Positions 1 to 7,374 of a DNA stretch of 7,721 nt are shown in pieces. This DNA is from Candidatus Dojkabacteria bacterium UBA5209. Lineage in GTDB: Bacteria; Patescibacteriota; Dojkabacteria; SC72. A program made the position numbers and the translations under genes. Where the stretch lies: contig DHVL01000025.1 in NCBI GenBank assembly GCA_002412645.1, forward strand, positions 1-7,721. The letters are read 5' to 3'. The notes under the pieces are model-generated. The model ran no database searches and had not been told where the DNA came from. It was given only the letters and a program-made list of their open reading frames with translations. How positions within the stretch are numbered: position 1 is the first letter of the stretch; each line of letters begins with the position of its first letter.

Positions 1-8
1 TGATTGTA

Positions 9-1640
<1,632 letters not shown>

Positions 1641-1664
1641 TTAATATTAAAATTTAAAGTATTT

Positions 1665-1967
1665 CTATTTAACAATAGCTAAGATGTCATCGGATTCTAG
1701 TATGTAGTACTCTGTACCATCTACTTCTATTTCTTCTGGAGAATATTTTTTGAAATATACCAAGTCACCAACCTTTACATCGAATTTTAATACCTTTCCA
1801 TCCTCATCCTTACCGATTCCTAATTTAACAACCTCACCAAATGCTGGTTTTTTCTCATCTGCAGCACTAGGTGGAATTACAAGCCCACCAGGAGTTTTTT
1901 CTTGAACTTCTTGTGGTTTAACAACAACTCTTTTTCCTAAAGGCGTTATTTTTATATCTTTAGACAT
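1665..1967 (-). CDS. groES: GroES, 10-kDa co-chaperonin (complete)
   Basis: This is the heptameric lid that caps the GroEL ring and triggers release of substrate into the folding cavity. It has 100 residues, slightly above the usual 95-97. The N-terminal ITPLGKRVVVKP strand is typical. The mobile loop (about 20-34) contains GGLVIP, where the Leu-Val-Ile triplet takes the place of the canonical Ile-Val-Leu that docks on GroEL. It is followed by GEVVKLGIGK, VGDLVYFKKY and a C-terminal ILESDDILAIV, all family hallmarks. It is the first gene of the groES-groEL operon, 30 bp ahead of groEL. The ATG start gives the expected N-terminus, and no Shine-Dalgarno is visible in the roughly 45-nt leader. 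A near-consensus promoter and a CIRCE-like operator lie just upstream, which suggests HrcA-controlled heat induction. The stop is TAG. Confidence 0.98.
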   Translation of the reverse strand: MSKDIKITPLGKRVVVKPQEVQEKTPGGLVIPPSAADEKKPAFGEVVKLGIGKDEDGKVLKFDVKVGDLVYFKKYSPEEIEVDGTEYYILESDDILAIVK

Positions 1968-1988
1968 ATTATTACAGTAAAAATTTAT

Positions 1989-2015
1989 TTAGCAAATATT
2001 ACAATCGACTGCTAA
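1989..2015 (-). promoter_or_regulatory. CIRCE-like operator, putative HrcA binding site
   Basis: On the minus strand the site reads TTAGCAGTC, then nine bases, then ATTTGCTAA. The CIRCE consensus is TTAGCACTC-N9-GAGTGCTAA. The outer six bases of both arms match perfectly and the 27-bp length is exact. The inner three bases of each arm are degenerate: GTC instead of CTC, and ATT instead of GAG. It begins two bases downstream of the -10 box of the groES promoter and should overlap the transcription start, which is where HrcA represses in many bacteria. Whether this genome encodes HrcA cannot be seen here. Confidence 0.82.
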
Positions 2016-2017
2016 TG

Positions 2018-2046
2018 ATTTTAGATTCAGAGATAAAAAATGTCAA
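2018..2046 (-). promoter_or_regulatory. Sigma-70-type promoter of groES-groEL
   Basis: On the minus strand a perfect -35 box TTGACA (2041-2046) is separated by exactly 17 bp from a -10 box TAAAAT (2018-2023, five of six consensus bases). The predicted start is near 2011, giving a leader of about 45 nt. The -35 box overlaps the TGA stop (2043-2045) of the upstream gene, so groESL has its own promoter with no intergenic space to spare. The CIRCE-like repeat lies immediately downstream. Confidence 0.8.
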
Positions 2047-2636
2047 TATCTAGAACCTTTTACAACAATACTCTCCTCTAGAAGCTCTATATTCTCCAAA
2101 TATCTACCAGTAAAACCATTCTCATTGACAGTCACTAATCCATTGGCAATTCCATCATTTATCTCCTCTACAAACCTATTAAAAGAGTAAGGACCAATAT
2201 TAAACTGGGATATGTAAAGCTGTGCACTTTGTACATTGTCTTTTTTTAACGATATCCATATCCATGGTGATATTTTTTTGTAATTAGCCTGTATATATAT
2301 ATTCCAATTCCCTGTAGATGGTTCTATATATATTTTTTCTACTGAGATACCCTCTCCTAAATATTCATTTAGTACATTTAAAACAATATATCCAAATTGC
2401 TCTGTAGAAAGAGAAAGTGATTCTGTATTTTCTTGAGAAAGTGTAAAAGATGATATCTGACTCACTACCTCTTCTGAAAGAGATGTGTCTTTTACAACTA
2501 GATTTTCTACTTTAAGGTTACTCTCAAAATCTTTAGTCCAATTGTTGTACCTTACTAAAAGGAGTATCACAGTTATTGTTACTAGGGCAGAGATAGTAAA
2601 GATTGTAAGAAGAACTACTTTAAGAAATTTCTTCAC
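2043..2636 (-). CDS. Single-pass membrane-anchored exported protein, function unknown (weakly YpmS/DUF2140-like)
   Basis: I do not recognise a firm family. The 197-residue protein starts with a Lys-rich N-terminus and one hydrophobic segment (about 5-28) that acts as a signal anchor, leaving residues 30-197 outside the membrane. The exported part alternates short beta-like segments. A SLSLSTEQFGYIVLNVL stretch (74-90) resembles the sLTeeqlNaLL segment of YpmS/DUF2140 and LmeA-type proteins. It is followed by a predicted strand (102-120) and a QFNIGPYSFN turn (144-153), which recalls the vGnlplP turn of those families. That comparison is from memory of patterns and is weak. The start is GTG, six bases after the murJ stop and with no Shine-Dalgarno, so the two genes form an operon and translation may be coupled. 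The stop codon lies inside the groES -35 box. The context suggests an envelope role alongside MurJ, but this is inference only. Confidence 0.8.
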   Translation of the reverse strand: MKKFLKVVLLTIFTISALVTITVILLLVRYNNWTKDFESNLKVENLVVKDTSLSEEVVSQISSFTLSQENTESLSLSTEQFGYIVLNVLNEYLGEGISVEKIYIEPSTGNWNIYIQANYKKISPWIWISLKKDNVQSAQLYISQFNIGPYSFNRFVEEINDGIANGLVTVNENGFTGRYLENIELLEESIVVKGSRY

Positions 2637-2642
2637 AATACA

Positions 2643-4412
2643 CTAATTTAAATTATTACCATTTCTAAATCTATTACCAAAAGATTTAAGAAGTTTCTCT
2701 ACCTGTGCAAATTCTCCTGGAGAGAATATCTTAGAACCTATTAGGTAAGATATTAATCCATATATTGATGTAATCACAGTTAACGCTATTACATATACAG
2801 TTCTACTAGTATCTAATTGGAAGTCAAAGAGTCTAAATACAAAGTACATACCCAACATCATTATCAATGTATTCAGTACCTTAAGGAGTGTTGGGTATAC
2901 ACTCTTGTTCCAAGATATCAGTTTTCTCTTTTTGTTTAGTAAGAAAAGAGATACTACCATTTGTACTAGATATGCAAGACTTAGACTTAAAGCCAAACCT
3001 CCTACAGCGTAGTTGGAATCTCCCCTTGTAGTCATCCATTTAGCCATATCTCCTACGAAAGATTTTAGTACAGACATTACTCCTTCTCCATTTGCTTGTG
3101 CTACCTGTACCCATACCTGTTCTAAGATTGGTCTCCAGTCGTAGTAGTGACTAAAGAAGTTAGTAAAGAGATATGCTCCAAGGAGATTAATCACTATTCC
3201 TAATGTAATTGCTAGCAATGGTAACCATGTATTCTTTAATGCGTAGAATGCTCTTAGTACAATTTGTACTACTGTTTGACCAATGATGGAGATAGAGAGT
3301 AAGGCTAGGGTCCATGATGTTAGAATGGTATCTTGCCAGTCGAATGCACCTGTTCCGTAGATTAAACGCACTATTGGTAATCTAAGTACTAACATTACTG
3401 CCACTATTGGAAATACTAAGTACAAGGCAAGCTGTATTGAATCATTAAATGCTTTCCTAAATTTCCCATTCTGATTTTTAGTACAGTATTTAGCAAAATC
3501 AGGTAAAGATACTTGTGCTACTGCACTACCAATTATATTAACAGGAAACAGATGTAAGCTGTATGCAAATCTGTAAGCACTTAGGGCTCCTGCTGTAAGT
3601 GTAAAACTGATAAATGTATTAACTACTGTATTAAATTGCTCTCCTAGTACTCCTAACATTCTTGGAGTAGCTAATTTTACTGCTCTAATTACATTAGGTT
3701 CTTTAAATATACCACCTAGAGAGAGTTTCTCCACTTTATCTTCTTTGTAATATTTCGAAAGTAATGGTACTTGTACAAGTAGATGTATTACCGATCCTGC
3801 TACTGCTGCATATGCGATTCCTGCTACTCCCAAATCTGTGTACAGTACAAATACGTAAGACCCTGCTATCATTGCTACATTGTAAAAGAGAGGTGCTAGT
3901 GATGTAACAAAGAACTGTTTCTTCACTTGTAAGTATGCAGTAATGAAACCACTAACACTTAAGAAAAGAGGAGAGAGTAACCCTATTCTAAAGATTTTGA
4001 TAAAGAGATCGTAATCAGCGGTAGATATTCTGTATGACATATTAAATATGCTATGAGCATATTCATTAGTCACTATCCATGATGTAATTTGTGGAGTAAA
4101 AAGAAATACTATTACAAGTATTACAAATGTAATAGTAAAGAAAAGGAATGTTAATTGTTGAAACAACCTATTAAAACTCTCCTTACCTTTGTCATACAAG
4201 ACATCAGAGAGTATTGGAATTATTGCAGCGTTAATTGAGCCAGCAACAAGAACCATGAATATGATATCTGGGATTGTAAATGCTGCCCAGAATATATCTA
4301 GCTCATGTGAAGCACCAAAGAGTTGTGCGAAGATTCTTAGTTTCCAAAACCCTAGAAGTTTCGTTACTAAAAGAAGAAACATCACTGTAAAGACACTGTT
4401 CTTTTTTATCAC
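2643..4412 (-). CDS. murJ: MurJ/MviN-family lipid II flippase (divergent)
   Basis: This is a MOP-superfamily membrane transporter; the family flips lipid-linked peptidoglycan precursor across the cytoplasmic membrane. It has 589 residues, longer than the usual 510-540, with about 13-14 hydrophobic segments. Family signatures are TKLLGFWKLRIFAQLFGAS (17-35), ELDIFWAAFTIPD (37-49), INAAIIPILSD (60-70), LPIVRLIYGTGAFDWQDT (345-362) and VLRAFYALKNTWLP (385-398). Against E. coli MurJ recalled from memory, Arg18 and Arg24 align with lysines, Arg52 with Met, and Arg270 with Ser, whereas Asp39 is kept. About 45 extra residues (roughly 419-465) sit between two late membrane segments. The start is GTG; an in-frame TGA three codons upstream (4422-4424) limits extension. 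The next internal starts are GTG at codon 10 and ATG at codon 11. It heads an operon with the exported protein six bases downstream, and a promoter lies at 4449-4477. Another MOP-type exporter of lipid-linked sugars is possible. Confidence 0.88.
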   Translation of the reverse strand: MIKKNSVFTVMFLLLVTKLLGFWKLRIFAQLFGASHELDIFWAAFTIPDIIFMVLVAGSINAAIIPILSDVLYDKGKESFNRLFQQLTFLFFTITFVILVIVFLFTPQITSWIVTNEYAHSIFNMSYRISTADYDLFIKIFRIGLLSPLFLSVSGFITAYLQVKKQFFVTSLAPLFYNVAMIAGSYVFVLYTDLGVAGIAYAAVAGSVIHLLVQVPLLSKYYKEDKVEKLSLGGIFKEPNVIRAVKLATPRMLGVLGEQFNTVVNTFISFTLTAGALSAYRFAYSLHLFPVNIIGSAVAQVSLPDFAKYCTKNQNGKFRKAFNDSIQLALYLVFPIVAVMLVLRLPIVRLIYGTGAFDWQDTILTSWTLALLSISIIGQTVVQIVLRAFYALKNTWLPLLAITLGIVINLLGAYLFTNFFSHYYDWRPILEQVWVQVAQANGEGVMSVLKSFVGDMAKWMTTRGDSNYAVGGLALSLSLAYLVQMVVSLFLLNKKRKLISWNKSVYPTLLKVLNTLIMMLGMYFVFRLFDFQLDTSRTVYVIALTVITSIYGLISYLIGSKIFSPGEFAQVEKLLKSFGNRFRNGNNLN

Positions 4413-4448
4413 TGTGTAATATCAATCAATATCTAATTAGCGAATAAT

Positions 4449-4477
4449 ATCATAATGGAAATGAGGATATTAATCAA
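4449..4477 (-). promoter_or_regulatory. Probable promoter of the murJ operon
   Basis: On the minus strand TTGATT (4472-4477) and TATGAT (4449-4454) are separated by exactly 17 bp. They match four and five of the six consensus bases, respectively. Predicted transcription would start near 4442, leaving a leader of about 30 nt before the GTG start. The region is very AT-rich, so chance matches are likely; this is the best-spaced pair I found in the murJ-comF divergent gap. Confidence 0.5.
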
Positions 4478-4509
4478 ATATTTTTAATATTCAATGTATA
4501 CAATTTAGT

Positions 4510-5001
4510 ATGTCTCTTTTAGATTTAATATTCCCAAAACAGTGTGTTCTATGTTCGAGAGTCGGTTTTGAGATATGTAATGATTGTCTTAAAAAAATCC
4601 CGAAGTCACTACCTTCATGCTTTATATGCAAGAAAATTAATACCCATGGATTAATACATAAAGAATGTTTAGATACAGAGAAAAAGATTTTTTGGATTTG
4701 CGGATGGAATCCTACCTTCAAATATATCTCTGTTTTTAAATCAAGAAAAAAGAAAAATCTCTATTCTATCTTTGCTTTTCTTTTGAATACCTTACTTAAA
4801 GAATATAAAATAAGAGAACCATTGGATATACAACCACTTACACAAAGTTCCTTAGATATATATCTAAGCAAAATATTACCGTCACATTCTAATTCTGAGA
4901 TTTTATGCATCGTAGGAGAAAGAATTCCTAACAGAAAGAAGTTGATACTTAAAATAGCAGAGAGTAGATATAAGACTGTAGTTGTTTTAACGCTTTTCTA
5001 A
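4510..5001 (+). CDS. comF: Degenerate ComF-family protein: zinc finger kept, phosphoribosyltransferase motif lost
   Basis: ComF proteins join an N-terminal zinc-binding domain to a type I phosphoribosyltransferase fold and assist DNA uptake. The 163-residue product keeps the family start (LLDLIFPKQCVLC) and paired cysteines at 12/15, 23/26 and 37/40, with further Cys at 53 and 64. Ordinary ComF proteins are about 220-240 residues. Here the central region with the PVP and RGFNQ motifs is missing. The place of the PRPP-binding LVDDVxTTG motif is taken by ILCIVGERIPNRKKL (131-145), with no Asp pair and no TTG. The C-terminal VVVLTLF still fits the last strand of the fold. The reading frame is intact, so it may be a pseudoenzyme rather than a dead gene. 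It diverges from murJ with a 97-bp gap. The ATG has no Shine-Dalgarno; a possible -10 (TACAAT, 4499-4504) is close enough to give a leaderless mRNA. Its TAA overlaps the end of the opposing TPR gene. Confidence 0.72.
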   Translation: MSLLDLIFPKQCVLCSRVGFEICNDCLKKIPKSLPSCFICKKINTHGLIHKECLDTEKKIFWICGWNPTFKYISVFKSRKKKNLYSIFAFLLNTLLKEYKIREPLDIQPLTQSSLDIYLSKILPSHSNSEILCIVGERIPNRKKLILKIAESRYKTVVVLTLF

Positions 5002-7283
5002 TCTTGTGGTAGTAATTCCTCAAGGTTCTCTTCCTCTTGTGGCTGTTCTTCTTCTGTAGAACTCTCTGAGCTACCCAATTCCTTAAGTACTTCTATCACA
5101 TTTTCATACATCGGATCTTCTTGGAGATTATTTAGTTCCATGATCTTTTTTGCAGATTCAAGATAACTTATCGCTGTCTCTGTTTCACCGTTTTCCATTA
5201 AAATACTAGCAGAGAGCATAAGGGATGGTATGTGTTGACCATTAATACGAAGGCCTCCCGCAAAAGCATAGAGAGCTTTCTCATATTCTTCATCCATCAT
5301 ATATATTTGACCTGCACGGTAGTAAGATTCAAAATCTAGAGGATTTAGACTTATACATCTCTCTAATGCAAAAAGAGCATCTTCGCTATAATCTGAGAGA
5401 CCGATTGAGTACAGGCCCATATACACAGTAGATCTTGCATTCCAATTTGAATATGTGAAAGGGGATATGTTAATAGCCTCTCTAGAAAGTTCTATGGCAT
5501 TGTTCTTTAGGTTAGAAATTTCTGAAAGTATAGTATTTTTTTCTTCGTCAGAAGATTTCTGATATATCTCACTCAATACATTCATAATTTCTATTGTGTT
5601 AGTACTTGCCATTCTATTAGCAATAGGGTTGGAGCTATCATATCTAAGAGCTTTGAGATAATACGCATTCAATTTATTAAAGAACTCTTCTCTTACCTCT
5701 ATTGTAATTTGCTCTTCTGAGGTATATTTCTTTGATTCTTCAGAGGAGAAAGATACTGCCCTTGCTATATAGACAACAGAAAGGAATCTTGTCCCTAGTG
5801 CTAAAAGGCCAAAGAATACAAGAGCTATAGCTAATACAGTAAGGAACCAATTAACATTACTTATCGTTCTGTTTACATCCGATGATACCTTTCCGACATT
5901 AACTGCCCAGAATTTGAGTAAGAATTGTTCATCATTTTTGCTGTAGATATTCTTTGTAAGAAGGGAAAGGAGTATTAATGTTAAAAGTACAAAATAGAGA
6001 AGGAAAGAAAAAGACAGGAAGAATGAGCTAAGGTATATTGTAATTGTAAGTATTTGTAGAATACTTAGTAACAAGTTCCCTTTCTCTGAAGAAGTTAAAT
6101 CATTGATAAAAGATTTTAACAAAACCAAACCTAGTAATACCCAAACAACAATCCCTACTATTCCTCTGGTAGCAAGAATTGTAAAGAATTCGCTAGAAGA
6201 ATACATAAAATTAACATTCGATAAAGAGATTGTAGCCTCTGTTGCAGGTTTAAAAAGATTATATGCTATTGCAAAAGAGTCATTACCAAGACCAACTAAA
6301 GCCCTAAAGAAAGCCTCAACAAGAACCTTACTAGAAACAGACCATGAAATATCAGAAGCTAACTGAACAGGGCTAATAACTGAGAAAGATTCTCCCAGTA
6401 GAGAGTCTTTGAAAGATTCATACTGTAATCCAATTGATAATGCAGCTGATAGTAAGGCAAGAATTCCTAAAATAATTGGTAAAAATCTTAACTCCTTTTC
6501 TAACTTTATAAAAAGAAGTAAGGATGTAAAGAGAAGAGAAATGAATATAAATACTGAAAGAGCAATTCCTTGATTTGTTGAAAATAATAGCATTACTAGA
6601 AACCCTATTATTAACGATATCGAAGGTAGTAATATCCTTTGAAATGTTTTTTCTCTTATGTAATATACGGATAGATACACAGACATTAATATTAAGGCTG
6701 CACTCAAAACGATTAATTCGCTTGAATAAAAAGTAAGAGGTACTCCTACAACAAAGAAATCCTTAAATACTGGTAGCCAACCAAATATATTAACTTTTAG
6801 AAGAGAGAGAAAACTTAGTATTAAGAGAAAAGAAAATCCAAGTACAAATATCTCTATAGATCTAACGACATATTTAATGTCACTTAGGAAACTTCTTGCG
6901 ATAAAAAAGAATACTAAAAGAATAGACATAGATATGAGGCCAATACCAAGTCTCCCATCAAATCCCCATACGGCAGTCCATTTATCAAGAGCAAATATTG
7001 ATGACAATATAAAGGATAATAAAAGAAGTAAAAATACTTTGTCGTATATAGATTTAAATACTACTACCTTACCATCCCATATCCATTTAATAACCTCCAA
7101 AAGAATTAGAAGAGAAGAAAGTATTATAAAAAATATTACTTTAACTTGCTCAGTAGGATCCCAAGGTAGAGGTATAACAAACCAAGGTATAAAGAGAAGT
7201 AGTATATAAAATATTTGCCTCTGAAAGAAAGACAAATCAATGCCACCACTAGAAGTAGGAGTTTTTGTATTATTAGTTAACAT
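4998..7283 (-). CDS. O-antigen ligase/polymerase-like membrane protein with C-terminal TPR domain
   Basis: The protein has 761 residues. Residues 20-445 hold about ten to twelve hydrophobic segments, arranged as in the Wzy/WaaL (O-antigen ligase) superfamily, whose members polymerise or transfer lipid-linked glycans outside the membrane. Supporting segments are AVWGFDGRLGIGLIS (104-118) and a long loop (about 300-360) with LVGLGNDSFAIAYNLFKP (329-346). An SSEFFTILATRGIVGIVVW segment (363-381) follows, equivalent to the family's HNxxLxxxxxxGxxG region but without the His. A further membrane segment (478-505) precedes a soluble C-terminal half with at least two or three TPR-like units (about 610-715, including PLDFESYYRAGQIYMMDEEYEKALYAF, split here as 648-660 and 661-674). 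The last 25 residues are strongly acidic. The ATG start gives a Thr/Ser-rich cytoplasmic lead and has no Shine-Dalgarno. It follows the dnaK terminator, so it is probably transcribed separately, but I see no strong promoter. Substrate is unknown. Confidence 0.8.
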   Translation of the reverse strand: MLTNNTKTPTSSGGIDLSFFQRQIFYILLLFIPWFVIPLPWDPTEQVKVIFFIILSSLLILLEVIKWIWDGKVVVFKSIYDKVFLLLLLSFILSSIFALDKWTAVWGFDGRLGIGLISMSILLVFFFIARSFLSDIKYVVRSIEIFVLGFSFLLILSFLSLLKVNIFGWLPVFKDFFVVGVPLTFYSSELIVLSAALILMSVYLSVYYIREKTFQRILLPSISLIIGFLVMLLFSTNQGIALSVFIFISLLFTSLLLFIKLEKELRFLPIILGILALLSAALSIGLQYESFKDSLLGESFSVISPVQLASDISWSVSSKVLVEAFFRALVGLGNDSFAIAYNLFKPATEATISLSNVNFMYSSSEFFTILATRGIVGIVVWVLLGLVLLKSFINDLTSSEKGNLLLSILQILTITIYLSSFFLSFSFLLYFVLLTLILLSLLTKNIYSKNDEQFLLKFWAVNVGKVSSDVNRTISNVNWFLTVLAIALVFFGLLALGTRFLSVVYIARAVSFSSEESKKYTSEEQITIEVREEFFNKLNAYYLKALRYDSSNPIANRMASTNTIEIMNVLSEIYQKSSDEEKNTILSEISNLKNNAIELSREAINISPFTYSNWNARSTVYMGLYSIGLSDYSEDALFALERCISLNPLDFESYYRAGQIYMMDEEYEKALYAFAGGLRINGQHIPSLMLSASILMENGETETAISYLESAKKIMELNNLQEDPMYENVIEVLKELGSSESSTEEEQPQEEENLEELLPQD

Positions 7284-7333
7284 ATATGTTAGAGGCAGAA
7301 TAAATAATTATTTACTACTAATCATCTTAGCAA

Positions 7334-7360
7334 ATAAAAAAGGGGGTTCCAAGCCCCCTT
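7334..7360 (-). terminator. Rho-independent terminator of dnaK
   Basis: On the minus strand a 7-bp stem AAGGGGG/CCCCCTT with a 7-base loop is followed directly by a T-rich tract (TTTTTTATTT when the stem's last T residues are counted). It begins 14 bases after the dnaK stop codon. The five consecutive G-C pairs stand out in this AT-rich sequence. It separates dnaK transcription from the downstream membrane-protein gene, whose start codon is about 50 bp further on. Confidence 0.92.
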
Positions 7361-7374
7361 CCTTTAAGTAGAGA

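Noticed and set aside
2043..2045. Possible UGA recoding, as in Gracilibacteria or SR1
   Set aside because: TGA ends the exported-protein gene here at a sensible place, and no in-frame TGA interrupts any of the genes.
4189..4419. Plus-strand open frame opposite the murJ start
   Set aside because: It is antisense to the conserved first segments of MurJ and resembles no known protein.
4477..4491. Inverted repeat AATATT-TTT-AATATT in the murJ-comF gap, next to the murJ -35 box
   Set aside because: Such A/T palindromes arise easily by chance in sequence this AT-rich, and nothing else marks it as an operator.
4491..4721. Minus-strand open frame across the comF start
   Set aside because: It is antisense to the comF zinc-finger region, whose cysteine pattern marks the plus strand as coding.
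6103..7209. Plus-strand open frames at 6103-6366 and 6877-7209
   Set aside because: Both are shadows of the membrane-spanning part of the TPR gene; their Lys/Thr/Ile-rich translations are typical of antisense to hydrophobic helices.
7327..7332. A second CIRCE half-site (TTAGCA) between dnaK and the TPR gene
   Set aside because: No TGCTAA partner lies 15 bases away; that position falls inside the terminator hairpin.
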